Assembly: GCF_021483235.1 (NCBI RefSeq) | Contig: NZ_JAKEEC010000005.1 | Location: 112,994-176,993, forward strand | Reading direction: 5' to 3' | DNA from: Arthrobacter alkaliphilus | GTDB taxonomy: Bacteria; Actinomycetota; Actinomycetes; Actinomycetales; Micrococcaceae | DNA length: 64,000 nucleotides | Shown here: positions 8,960 through 17,445 of the stretch, one piece after another | How the letters are laid out: the number at the start of each line of letters is the position of its first letter | Position numbering within the stretch: position 1 is the first letter of the stretch | Notes under the pieces: generated by a model | The model's input: the letters and a program-made list of their open reading frames with translations, nothing else | What the model was told of the DNA's origin: nothing | Databases searched by the model: none | Made by a program: the position numbers and the translations under genes

Positions 8960-11068
8960 CTAGCGCGACTTTCCGCCCTTCAAGGCGAGGAGGCTCTTCT
9001 CGGCGGCAGGTGCGTCGCCGCTTGCCCGTTGCGCCTGGAAGTAGCCGCGGGCTTCGTCCTGGCGCTGCTCTTCCGCTCCCGAGGCGATGGGGGCCCGCAG
9101 GTGTTCGGGGCCGTAGCCGAAGGAATCCACCAGGTCCAGGGCATGGGGACGGATCTTGACGAGCAGCCTGTTGATGTAGGTGCCCACGGTGCGTCCGCGC
9201 TGCATCGAAAGGCGGCCGTTCATGAGGTACCAGGATAGGTGCTTCTCAATGAGCGAGAGCCCGAAAAGATCGCGCAGCCAGGTCAGCACTTGCAAGGTGC
9301 CCGGATCGCCGACCTTGCCGAGGGCTTCCGTGAACGCTTCCCACTGCAGCAGTTCGGCGTGGGCCTGGGCGGCTTCAATCAGATCGTCCTGGTGCTGGTT
9401 GAACAGCGCGGCGCCCTGGTGCTGCGGAAGCTTGTTCGCACCCTTCAGCGCGGAACCCACCTCCGCCACCATGGACTGCACCCGGTCCGTCAGAAGGGCT
9501 CGTTGGCCTTCTTCGTCGCGCAAGGCCAAGGCGGCTTTCTGGACTGATCCGGTGTCCGCAACGAACTGCGCCACTTGCCGCAGGCCGGTCCGGTGGATGG
9601 CGACGTCGGCAGCCTGGGCGGCCACGAAGCGGGCCAGCACGCCGAAGCCGACATTGCGGAACTCCTTGGCGTAGTCCGCCAGCAGGCGCTTGGCCACGAG
9701 CTGCAGTAGCACGGTGTTGTCACCCTCGAAAGTGGCGTAGACGTCCAGGTCCGCGCGCAGGGAGGCGAAACGGTTCTCGATGAGGAATCCTGCACCGCCG
9801 CAGGCCTCGCGGCACTCCTGGAGCGTGTCCAAGGCGTGCCAGGTGCTCATGGGCTTGAGGGCTGCCGCGAGGGTCTCGAGGTCCTGGCGGTCGGCGTCGG
9901 TGTCGTGCCGGCCGGAGAAGACGTCGTCGAACTTTTCGAGCAGCTGCTCGTGCGCGAAGCTCGCCGCAAAGGTGGTGGCGAGCCGGGTGAACAAGCGGCG
10001 CTGGTGGCGCTGGTAGTCCAGCAATACTTCCTCGTCGGTCGAGGAAGAGGCGTTGAATTGGCGCCGCTCGGTGGCGTACCGGATGGCGGTTGTCAAGGCC
10101 ACTTTACTGGCCGCGACCGCGGCGCCGTCGAGGGAGACCCGCCCCTGTACCAAGGTGCCAAGCATGGTGAAGAAGCGGCGTCCCGGGCTGGCGATCGGCG
10201 AGGTGTACTCGCCTTCCGGAGAGACGTTGCCGTACCGGTTGAGCAGGTTGGTGCGCGGGACGCGGACTCCGGTGAAGTGCAGTCGGCCGTTGTCGATACC
10301 GTTGAGGCCGCCCTTGACGCCATCGTCTTCGCCGCCGATCCCGGGCAGGAACTCTTTGGTGTCCGGGTCCCTCAGTTCGACATAGAACGCGTGGACGCCA
10401 TGGTTCACGTTGCGGGTCACGAGTTGGGCGAACACGACGGCGGCGAGGCCGTCCTCGGCGGCGTTGCCGATGTAGTCCTTCCACGCGGCGCGAAACGGAG
10501 TGTTGATGACGAACTCCTCGGTGGCCTCGTCATAGGTGGCCGTAGTGGCAATGCTCGCGACATCGGAGCCGTGTCCGGTTTCGGTCATTGCGAAGCAGCC
10601 CGGAATCTCCAGGCTCATGATCCCGGGTAGCCATTTTGCCTGGTGCTCTTCCGAACCGAGGTGCATCACTGCTGAACCGAAAAGTCCCCACTGGACGCCG
10701 GCCTTGATCTGAAGCGACGGATCGGCGGTGACGAGTTCCTCGAAGCCGGCGATGTTGCCGCCATGGTCATCCGAACCGCCGAGGCTGGCGGGGAATGCAC
10801 GGTGTACGGCGTTGTTCTCCACGAGGTACTTCAGCTGGCCGAAGACACGCTTGCGGTGCTCGGTGTGCGTCAGGCCCTCAATCTTGTGTACCTCGGGGCG
10901 GCCCGCGAGCTCGCGCGCCGTGCGCCGGGTTTCGGCCCACTTGCCGAGCAGCAGCTCGCCCAGGGCCGCCACGTCCACGGCGGGGGCGGGCTCAACCGGC
11001 TGGGCGGGTGCAGGTGTTCCCGCGGCGACGCGGTTGGCGGAGGAGGTGCGGTCCACTACTTCAGTCAT
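8960..11068 (-). CDS. Acyl-CoA oxidase/dehydrogenase-like flavoenzyme
   Basis: 702-residue FAD enzyme of the acyl-CoA oxidase-like branch, clearly longer than ordinary acyl-CoA dehydrogenases. Visible are CFAMTETGHGSDVASIAT (flavin/substrate region), the GRVSLDGAAVAASKVAL helix, ECREACGGAGFL, and FEGDNTVLLQLVAKRLL, where the Glu of FEGDN matches the oxidase catalytic base. It introduces the 2,3 double bond in fatty acyl-CoA. ATG 11068 is chosen because GAAGGA precedes it; a start at 11095 lacks one. It lies downstream of the TetR gene and opposite the thiolase operon, an arrangement close to the mycobacterial fadE5-fadA2-fabG4-htdX locus. Whether oxygen or ETF is the acceptor cannot be seen. 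Confidence 0.85.
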   Translation of the reverse strand: MTEVVDRTSSANRVAAGTPAPAQPVEPAPAVDVAALGELLLGKWAETRRTARELAGRPEVHKIEGLTHTEHRKRVFGQLKYLVENNAVHRAFPASLGGSDDHGGNIAGFEELVTADPSLQIKAGVQWGLFGSAVMHLGSEEHQAKWLPGIMSLEIPGCFAMTETGHGSDVASIATTATYDEATEEFVINTPFRAAWKDYIGNAAEDGLAAVVFAQLVTRNVNHGVHAFYVELRDPDTKEFLPGIGGEDDGVKGGLNGIDNGRLHFTGVRVPRTNLLNRYGNVSPEGEYTSPIASPGRRFFTMLGTLVQGRVSLDGAAVAASKVALTTAIRYATERRQFNASSSTDEEVLLDYQRHQRRLFTRLATTFAASFAHEQLLEKFDDVFSGRHDTDADRQDLETLAAALKPMSTWHALDTLQECREACGGAGFLIENRFASLRADLDVYATFEGDNTVLLQLVAKRLLADYAKEFRNVGFGVLARFVAAQAADVAIHRTGLRQVAQFVADTGSVQKAALALRDEEGQRALLTDRVQSMVAEVGSALKGANKLPQHQGAALFNQHQDDLIEAAQAHAELLQWEAFTEALGKVGDPGTLQVLTWLRDLFGLSLIEKHLSWYLMNGRLSMQRGRTVGTYINRLLVKIRPHALDLVDSFGYGPEHLRAPIASGAEEQRQDEARGYFQAQRASGDAPAAEKSLLALKGGKSR

Positions 11069-11102
11069 GGTGATTCCTTCTTTGGTTCCGGACAAAGTGG
11101 GG

Positions 11103-11831
11103 TCATTGCTGATATTCAGGGGCGTTGATTTTGAGTTCCGGGGCGATTCCGACGCACAACCAATCGGTGATCCGGGCCGCCATCGTTTTTTGGTCGGGTT
11201 TTGCAGGAGAGTCGGGACTGCCGAGCCACCTCTCGCCGGCGTTCCGGACCAGCCCGATCGCGGCGGTGGGCCAGTAGTCGATCAGCGCTTCCTTTTCCGC
11301 CCCCAGGTGTTCCCGCATGGGCCGGGCGATCATGGCGCTGACCGACTCGAAGAAGTTGCCAAGGGCTTCCGAAGCGGCGATGGCGTCTTGCGCCGACGGT
11401 TCGCCTTGCGAGAGCCGCGTGATGAACGCGTAGACGGCGGGGCTTGACTCCGCCATCTGCAGGTAAGCGGAAACCATGGCGAACAGGCCTTCGCGGGGAG
11501 TCTGAGCGCTTTCCGCCGCTTCCTGCATCCGCCGCTGCATCTGTGCAAGCACCACTTCGCCCATGGCTTGCTGGAGGCCGGCTTTGTCCCCGAAGTAGCG
11601 GTAGTAAACCGACTTGGAGGTGCTCGCCGCGTTCGCAATGTCCTCCATGGAGGCGTCGCTTCCCAGCGCATGGACGGCCTTGCGGGCGGCCTTGATGAGA
11701 TCGCGGCGGCGCTCTTCGCGGTGGATCTGCCAGCGGGCGGCGCGGCCGTCGACGGCGGGAGCATCGCCCTCCGCAGGGGGCAGGGTGCCGGCCGGGGGAT
11801 CGGCCGGAAGTCCTTGGTTGGGGATGTTCAC
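11103..11831 (-). CDS. TetR family transcriptional regulator
   Basis: 242-residue TetR-type repressor. The DNA-binding domain is at about residues 35-85, with the helix-turn-helix MEDIANAASTSKSVYYRYFG; the rest is a helical ligand domain, likely for an acyl-CoA. GTG 11831 (VNIPNQGLP) is preferred, because a start further upstream would run across the divergent promoter and into the thiolase coding region. The gene ends 34 bp before the acyl-CoA oxidase-like gene on the same strand. A 31-bp inverted repeat immediately upstream is the obvious operator, so it probably represses itself and the thiolase-fabG4-maoC operon. Confidence 0.85.
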   Translation of the reverse strand: MNIPNQGLPADPPAGTLPPAEGDAPAVDGRAARWQIHREERRRDLIKAARKAVHALGSDASMEDIANAASTSKSVYYRYFGDKAGLQQAMGEVVLAQMQRRMQEAAESAQTPREGLFAMVSAYLQMAESSPAVYAFITRLSQGEPSAQDAIAASEALGNFFESVSAMIARPMREHLGAEKEALIDYWPTAAIGLVRNAGERWLGSPDSPAKPDQKTMAARITDWLCVGIAPELKINAPEYQQ

Positions 11832-11862
11832 GATACTCAGCGTATCAGGTACGCTGGGTATC
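11832..11862. promoter_or_regulatory. 31-bp inverted repeat, probable TetR operator
   Basis: Arms GATACTCAGCGTAT (11832-11845) and GTACGCTGGGTATC (11849-11862) match at 12 of 14 positions around a 3-bp centre. It touches the start of the TetR gene and ends 31 bp before the thiolase start, the position expected of a shared operator. Confidence 0.65.
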
Positions 11863-11892
11863 GGTAACCCGATGTGATCCAAGGAGAAACGC

Positions 11893-13263
11893 ATGCCTGC
11901 AGCAGCACATTCCGCGAGCGAACCACACGAATCCCGAGTAGCCCCAGGCACGGTCCGCCGGGCAGTGGTGGTTGGCGGGAACAGGATTCCCTTTGCCCGT
12001 ACCGGCGGCGCCTACGCCAAATCCTCGAACCAGGACATGCTGACAGCCGCGCTGGACGGGCTGATCGCCCGCTTCGGCCTTCAAGAAGAACGGATCGGTG
12101 AAGTCGCCGCCGGGGCCGTCCTGAAGCATTCCCGCGACTTCAACCTGACACGTGAAGCGGTGCTTGGTTCGGCCCTTTCCCCCGAAACACCTGCCTACGA
12201 TCTCCAGCAAGCGTGCGCCACCGGTCTGGAGACCGTTTTGGGCCTCGCCAACAAGATCAAGCTTGGCCAGATCGACTCGGCGATCGCCGGCGGCGTCGAC
12301 TCCGCCTCGGATGCCCCGATTGCCGTCAGTGAGGGCCTCCGCGAAGTACTCCTCGATCTCAACCGCGCCAAGTCCCTGCCGGAGCGGCTCAAGATCCTTG
12401 CGCGCCTGCGTCCGAAGGACCTGGCACCGGATGCTCCGAACACCGGCGAGCCGCGCACCGGTCTTTCGATGGGCGAGCACCAGGCGCTGACCACGGCGCA
12501 ATGGAAGATCAGCCGCGAAGCCCAGGACGAGATCGCGTTCAACAGCCACCACAATCTCGCCGCGGCCTACGATCGCGGGTTCTTCGATGACCTCGTGACT
12601 CCATACCGCGGGCTGAGCCGCGATTCGAACCTCCGGCCCGATACGTCCATGGACAAGTTGGCCACCCTCAAGCCTGTCTTCGGAAAGAGCCTGGGTGCGG
12701 AGGCGACCATGACGGCCGGCAACTCCACTCCGCTCACGGATGGTGCCTCCACGGTGCTCCTCGGCAGCGAGGAATGGGCCGACGCCCGGGGCCTGCCCAA
12801 GCTCGCCGTGGTCGTCGACGGCGAGGCAGCCGCCGTCGATTTCGTCCATGGCAAGGACGGACTCCTCATGGCCCCGGTGTTTGCGGTGCCGCGGCTCCTG
12901 GCGCGCAACGGCCTGACCTTCGAAGACATCGACTTCTTCGAAATCCACGAAGCCTTCGCCGGCACCGTCCTGAGCACGCTCGCCGCGTGGGAAGACGAGG
13001 AATTTGGCCGGACCCGGCTGGGATTGGACGGCGCCCTCGGCAAGATCGACCGCGCCAAGCTCAACGTCAATGGTTCGTCCCTCGCCGCGGGACATCCCTT
13101 CGCCGCCACCGGCGGACGGATCGTCGCTTCACTGGCGAAGATGCTCCACGACAACGGCCCGCTGGACGGCCGTCCCGCCCGCGGACTCATCTCCGTCTGC
13201 GCCGCAGGCGGGCAGGGCGTCGTCGCGATCCTCGAGGCCTACTCCGCTCCGGAAGGTCGGTAG
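11893..13263 (+). CDS. Acetyl-CoA C-acetyltransferase (thiolase, FadA2/FadI type)
   Basis: 456-residue thiolase. The nucleophile is Cys108 in ACATGLET; the base pair is His401 in AAGHPF and Cys436 in SVCAAGGQG, and His352 sits in EIHEAF. The enzyme cleaves 3-ketoacyl-CoA with CoA, or condenses acetyl-CoA in reverse. AAGGAG precedes the ATG. It is the first gene of a tight operon with the FabG4-like reductase (5 bp gap) and the MaoC hydratase, and stands divergent from a TetR regulator. Together with the acyl-CoA oxidase-like gene this is a nearly complete beta-oxidation set. Confidence 0.93.
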   Translation: MPAAAHSASEPHESRVAPGTVRRAVVVGGNRIPFARTGGAYAKSSNQDMLTAALDGLIARFGLQEERIGEVAAGAVLKHSRDFNLTREAVLGSALSPETPAYDLQQACATGLETVLGLANKIKLGQIDSAIAGGVDSASDAPIAVSEGLREVLLDLNRAKSLPERLKILARLRPKDLAPDAPNTGEPRTGLSMGEHQALTTAQWKISREAQDEIAFNSHHNLAAAYDRGFFDDLVTPYRGLSRDSNLRPDTSMDKLATLKPVFGKSLGAEATMTAGNSTPLTDGASTVLLGSEEWADARGLPKLAVVVDGEAAAVDFVHGKDGLLMAPVFAVPRLLARNGLTFEDIDFFEIHEAFAGTVLSTLAAWEDEEFGRTRLGLDGALGKIDRAKLNVNGSSLAAGHPFAATGGRIVASLAKMLHDNGPLDGRPARGLISVCAAGGQGVVAILEAYSAPEGR

Positions 13264-13268
13264 CCGGC

Positions 13269-14621
13269 ATGACGGACAAATACACGCAGTTCGTCAGCCA
13301 CGGATTTGGAAAGGATCTGGCCAAGAAGCTCGGCCTGCCCCAACCTGCCGTGCTCCGGAGATACAAAGCGGGCGAGCCGCTGGTTCCGGGCCCGGTCCTG
13401 GTCATCGGGAGCGGCAATGGCAAAACCGCCGGCTCCGACGACTTGGCTGCCGCCCTTGCGGGCTGGGGCCTCGACGTCCGGCGTTCAGCATTGCCCAAGG
13501 AAAAGCTGGGTGCGATCGTCGTGGTGCTTGACGCCGTCGAGCACCCGGATGAGTTGGCCGGCCCAGTCCTCACCGCGGCTCCATCGCTCCGGGACTTGGC
13601 CGCCGGGGGACGGGTGGTCACGGTCTCCCGCACCTCGGCGTCTGCCGCGAATCCGGCTGTTGCCGCCGGTCGCCAAGGAGTGGACGGGCTGCTGCGTTCG
13701 CTCGCCAAGGAGCTCCGCGCGGGTGCCACGGCCAACGGCATTCTCCTCGGGGACGGTGCCGGCACGACGAGCCCGAGCACGCTGGGCGCACTGCGCTTCT
13801 TCCTGTCCGGCCGGTCTGCGTTCGTGGATGGCCAGTTCCTGACTGTCGGCTCAGGCGCAGGGCAACTTTCCGCCGACGCCGACAAGCCGCTCGCAGGGAA
13901 AGTCGCCGTGGTGACGGGAGCCGCGCGCGGAATCGGCGCGGCAATCGCGCGGACCCTGCACAGGGACGGCGCCGGGCTCGTGGTGGTGGATATTCCCGCT
14001 GCGGGGGACCACCTCGCCGACGTCGCCAACGAGGTCCACGGCACTGCCCTGCAATTGGACATCACAGCCGAGGATGCCGGTAACCGGATCATCGACCACG
14101 CTGTGGAACGCCATGGCGGGCTGGATATCCTCATCCACAACGCCGGGATCACGAGGGACAAGCTCCTGGCCAACATGGATGAAGGCCGTTGGAATTCCGT
14201 CATTGGCGTCAACATCGCCTCGCAGTTGCGGATCAACGAGGCGCTCCTCGGCGCGGAACAGCTCCGGAACACCCCGCGGATCGTGTCCGTGGCCTCGACG
14301 AGCGGCATTGCAGGCAACCGCGGACAGACCAACTACGCGGCTTCGAAGGGGGGAGTGATCGGCATGGTCAGGGCCACGGCGCCCTTGCTGGCTGAACGCG
14401 GCAGCTCCATCAACGCCGTGGCGCCCGGCTTCATCGAGACCGACATGACCGCACGGATCCCCTTCGCCACCAGGGAAGTGGCCCGCCGGCTGAATTCGCT
14501 GCAGCAAGGAGGCCTGCCCGGGGACGTGGCAGAGGCTATCGCGTTCCTGGCATCGGACGCGGCCGGTGGAATCACGGGAGAAGTGCTCAGGGTCTGCGGA
14601 CAGAACCTGGTGGGTGCATGA
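13269..14621 (+). CDS. fabG4: 3-oxoacyl reductase, high-molecular-weight FabG4 type
   Basis: 450-residue two-domain reductase. A degenerate flavodoxin-like N-terminal half (about 1-195) precedes a full SDR domain with TGAARGIG near 217, NAG in LIHNAGIT, and the catalytic Tyr356/Lys360 pair in NYAASKGG. This size and domain order match mycobacterial FabG4 (Rv0242c), which reduces 3-ketoacyl-CoA with NADH. ATG 13269 follows the thiolase stop by 5 bp; the much longer frame from 12774 only overlaps the thiolase. The stop overlaps the MaoC start (ATGA). Confidence 0.9.
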   Translation: MTDKYTQFVSHGFGKDLAKKLGLPQPAVLRRYKAGEPLVPGPVLVIGSGNGKTAGSDDLAAALAGWGLDVRRSALPKEKLGAIVVVLDAVEHPDELAGPVLTAAPSLRDLAAGGRVVTVSRTSASAANPAVAAGRQGVDGLLRSLAKELRAGATANGILLGDGAGTTSPSTLGALRFFLSGRSAFVDGQFLTVGSGAGQLSADADKPLAGKVAVVTGAARGIGAAIARTLHRDGAGLVVVDIPAAGDHLADVANEVHGTALQLDITAEDAGNRIIDHAVERHGGLDILIHNAGITRDKLLANMDEGRWNSVIGVNIASQLRINEALLGAEQLRNTPRIVSVASTSGIAGNRGQTNYAASKGGVIGMVRATAPLLAERGSSINAVAPGFIETDMTARIPFATREVARRLNSLQQGGLPGDVAEAIAFLASDAAGGITGEVLRVCGQNLVGA

Positions 14622-15532
14622 CTACGGAACAACAACCGCTCATCCTGGGGGAGTTGCCGTCCCTCTCGAAGCTGTACATGAATGCGGCGGCCACCGCGGC
14701 CCGGCGGAGGCTGATGGGGTTCCAGGCGGCCAGCGCCCTGCCCCACGGAAGCCATGAGGTCCGCGGCGTGCGGGCCGACGTCGCGAACCTCACCGCCTAC
14801 CAGCACCTGATCGGCGAAACGGCAAGTGATGTGCTGCCGGCGGGCTTCATCCATGCCCTCGCGTTCCCGGTTGCCATGAGCGTGCTGAACCGGGACGACT
14901 TCCCGCTTCCCTTGCTGGGGATGATCCATTTGAAGAACCGCGTGGAGCAATTGCGCGCAGTCCAGTTCAGCGAGCCGCTCGACGTCCGGTCCTGGGCCGA
15001 GGACATGCGCGGCCACAGGGCGGGCACCCAGCTGGACGTTATCGCCGAAGTCCGGTCAAGCAAGGACGGGGCGTTGCTCTGGCGCGGCGTTTCGACGTAT
15101 TTGGCCAAGGGGGTCTTCCTCCCGGGAATCGATAAGGCCTCCACGGCCGCTGCTCCGACCGCGTTCACCCCACCGGCACCAACGGCCGTCTGGCAGCTCG
15201 GCGTGGATACAGGCCGCCTCTACGCTGCCGTATCCGGAGACTTCAATCCGATCCACTTGAGCATGCTCTCGGCCAAGGCGCTTGGCCTGCCCCGGTCGAT
15301 CGCCCACGGGATGTACCTGGCATCCCGGGCTTTGGCGGACGTGGGCTCGGTGAAGTCGGAAGCGTTCCGGTGGGACGTTGCTTTCGAGGCGCCCGTGTAC
15401 CTCCCGGCGCGGGTGGCGCTTGAAATCGGCACCGTTCACTCCGCCTCAGGCTCGTGGGAGCGTTCGGACTACGTCGCCTGGCATCCGCGAAGCGGCAGGA
15501 AGCACTTCAGCGGATCCGTGGCGGCGCTGTAG
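14618..15532 (+). CDS. MaoC-like (R)-specific enoyl-CoA hydratase (HtdX type)
   Basis: 304-residue double hot-dog protein. The hydratase-2 signature is present in the second half: Asp208 and His213 in GDFNPIHL, followed by SIAHGMYLASRAL. Such enzymes hydrate trans-2-enoyl-CoA to the (R)-3-hydroxy product or run in reverse. The start overlaps the FabG4 stop. Neighbour order copies mycobacterial fabG4-htdX. A hairpin terminator follows at 15569. Confidence 0.88.
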   Translation: MTTEQQPLILGELPSLSKLYMNAAATAARRRLMGFQAASALPHGSHEVRGVRADVANLTAYQHLIGETASDVLPAGFIHALAFPVAMSVLNRDDFPLPLLGMIHLKNRVEQLRAVQFSEPLDVRSWAEDMRGHRAGTQLDVIAEVRSSKDGALLWRGVSTYLAKGVFLPGIDKASTAAAPTAFTPPAPTAVWQLGVDTGRLYAAVSGDFNPIHLSMLSAKALGLPRSIAHGMYLASRALADVGSVKSEAFRWDVAFEAPVYLPARVALEIGTVHSASGSWERSDYVAWHPRSGRKHFSGSVAAL

Positions 15533-15568
15533 AGAGCCGGCCTGGGGTTTCAACACAGCTGCGAACGA

Positions 15569-15601
15569 CGACGGCGGCCACCCACCCGGGGGCCGCCGTC
15601 G
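15569..15601 (+). terminator. Terminator of the thiolase-fabG4-maoC operon
   Basis: 11-bp GC-rich stem (15569-15579 with 15591-15601) starting 36 bp after the stop codon of the maoC-like gene. No clear U tract follows. The rest of 15533-15763 contains only the tRNA terminator; I see no gene there. Confidence 0.6.
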
Positions 15602-15724
15602 CCGTGCTCGCGGGGCCCTCTTGGAGGGCAGGCCGACCGCCTCTGGGAATTGGCGGTAATGCAATTTAATAAGTGTGATGAACGCCTCATTGGCGCTTGA
15701 AAAGGGAAATTGGAATTAAACAAA

Positions 15725-15757
15725 CAAGGCCTGGAATTGTTCTAATTCCAGGCCTTG
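15725..15757 (-). terminator. Rho-independent terminator of tRNA-Leu
   Basis: Perfect 14-bp stem (15725-15738 with 15744-15757), 5-nt loop, followed on the minus strand by TTTGTTTAATT, immediately after the tRNA 3' end. Confidence 0.85.
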
Positions 15758-15763
15758 CATTTG

Positions 15764-15846
15764 TGCGCGGAGGGGGACTTGAACCCCCACCCCCTTTCGA
15801 GGACTAGCACCTCAAGCTAGCGCGTCTGCCATTCCGCCACCCGCGC
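15764..15846 (-). tRNA. tRNA-Leu(GAG)
   Basis: Cloverleaf read from the sequence: acceptor GCGCGGG pairs with TCCGCGC (one G-T), D-arm TGGCGGAATGGCAGACGC, anticodon stem CTAGC/GCTAG with loop TTGAGGT giving anticodon GAG (reads CUC and CUU), a long variable arm as in leucine tRNAs, and T-arm GGGGGTTCAAGTCCCCC. The discriminator is A and CCA is not encoded. The minus-strand leader carries a small GCGCC/GGCGC hairpin and a possible TAGAGT -10 box near 15920. Confidence 0.95.
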
Positions 15847-16129
15847 AGGTGGTGTCCGGAGTGTCCGTTCTGCGCCTCTCGGCGCTTCTCTTTCCTCCGA
15901 AGCAGCGAGAAAAACTCTAACACGGTTTCCGGGAAATAAAAAAACGGGAGCCGGGGGCAGTGCCGGCAATCGTAATTGGGCCCCGGCAATCCGCGCCAAA
16001 GCCCGGGAAAGCACGCGGCCAAACGGGCTTGGGTGGGTAGGCTGGTGGAAGTGCAGGAGTGTCCGAACTATGTGCCTCCCCGCCGGAGTACGCCATCCCA
16101 GCCAAGTCCCAGCCAGCAAGGAGAGTTCA

Positions 16130-17434
16130 GTGACTGATATCCGACCCGAGGACGAAGTAGTCAGGATCTGCCAGGAACTCATCCGCATAGACACCTCGAA
16201 CTACGGCGACGATTCCGGTCCCGGGGAACGTGCCGCGGCGGAATACACCGCGGCACTGATCAGCGAAGTGGGCTTGGACGCGGAAATCTTCGAGTCGGCG
16301 CCGGGCCGGGCCAATGTGGTCGCGCGGATGGCGGGGGAGGACCCCTCAGCCGATGCCCTCGTGGTGCACGGCCACCTCGACGTCGTTCCGGCGCTTAAGG
16401 ACCAATGGTCGGTGGATCCCTTCAGCGGCGAACTCAAGGACGGGCTCATCTGGGGACGAGGCGCCGTGGACATGAAGGACATGGACGCCATGATTCTCTC
16501 GGTCCTGCGTGACTTCGCCCGCACAGGACGCAAGCCCAAGCGCGACATCATCTTTGCCTTCTTCGCCGACGAGGAAGCCGGCGGCAACTACGGCGCCCGC
16601 TACGCCGTCGAGCACCGCAGGGAGCTCTTCGACGGCGCAACGGAAGCGATCTCCGAAGTCGGTGGATTCTCGGCCACCATCGGAGGTCAGCGCACCTATC
16701 TCCTCCAGACCGCGGAGAAGGGCCTGTCCTGGCTGCGGCTCGTAGCCCACGGGCGGGCCGGGCATGGCTCGCAAATCAACACCGACAACGCGATCACGCG
16801 CCTGGCCGGTGCAGTCACCAGGATCGGCGAATACCCCTGGCCGGTCGAGCTGACGCCCACCACCCGCCAGTTCCTTGACGGCGTGACGGAACTGACCGGC
16901 GTCGAGTTCGATCCGGACAATCCCGAGGTGCTGCTGAAGGAGCTCGGGACCGTTGCCCGCTTCGTCGGAGCCACCCTGCAAAACACCTCCAACCCCACGT
17001 TGCTCAGGTCCGGGTACAAGCACAACGTCATCCCTGAATCGGCGGAAGCGCTGGTGGATTGCCGTACTCTGCCCGGCCAGCAGGAGCTTGTGTTCGAAAC
17101 CATCAAGAAGCTTGCGGGGGACGGCGTCGAGGTCAGCTACGTCAACCAGGACGTCTCGCTCGAAGTGCCGTTTGCCGGCAACCTGGTTGACGCCATGATC
17201 GATGCCTTGCACTCGGAAGACCCGGGCGCCAAGGTGTTGCCCTACACCTTGTCCGGCGGTACGGACAACAAGTCGCTCAGCAAGATCGGCATCACTGGCT
17301 ACGGATTCGCCCCGCTGATGCTTCCGGAGGAGCTCGACTTCACGGGCATGTTCCACGGGGTGGACGAACGCGTTCCGGCCGAGTCACTCAAGTTCGGATC
17401 CAGGGTACTCAGCACCCTGCTCAGCAACTACTAG
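16130..17434 (+). CDS. M20 family metallopeptidase (ArgE/DapE/ACY1 type)
   Basis: 434-residue zinc peptidase/deacylase. Metal-binding landmarks are VVHGHLDVVPA (first His/Asp), GRGAVDMKDMDAM and the catalytic glutamates in ADEEAGGNYGA; the dimerisation domain occupies the centre, and the last metal ligand falls in MFHGVDERVPAE. GTG 16130 is chosen because AAGGAGAG precedes it. Substrate is not predictable: dipeptides or N-acyl amino acids. It is followed 11 bp later by an acyl-CoA dehydrogenase with its own Shine-Dalgarno, so the two probably share a transcript. Confidence 0.9.
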   Translation: MTDIRPEDEVVRICQELIRIDTSNYGDDSGPGERAAAEYTAALISEVGLDAEIFESAPGRANVVARMAGEDPSADALVVHGHLDVVPALKDQWSVDPFSGELKDGLIWGRGAVDMKDMDAMILSVLRDFARTGRKPKRDIIFAFFADEEAGGNYGARYAVEHRRELFDGATEAISEVGGFSATIGGQRTYLLQTAEKGLSWLRLVAHGRAGHGSQINTDNAITRLAGAVTRIGEYPWPVELTPTTRQFLDGVTELTGVEFDPDNPEVLLKELGTVARFVGATLQNTSNPTLLRSGYKHNVIPESAEALVDCRTLPGQQELVFETIKKLAGDGVEVSYVNQDVSLEVPFAGNLVDAMIDALHSEDPGAKVLPYTLSGGTDNKSLSKIGITGYGFAPLMLPEELDFTGMFHGVDERVPAESLKFGSRVLSTLLSNY

Positions 17435-17445
17435 GGAGGACGGCC

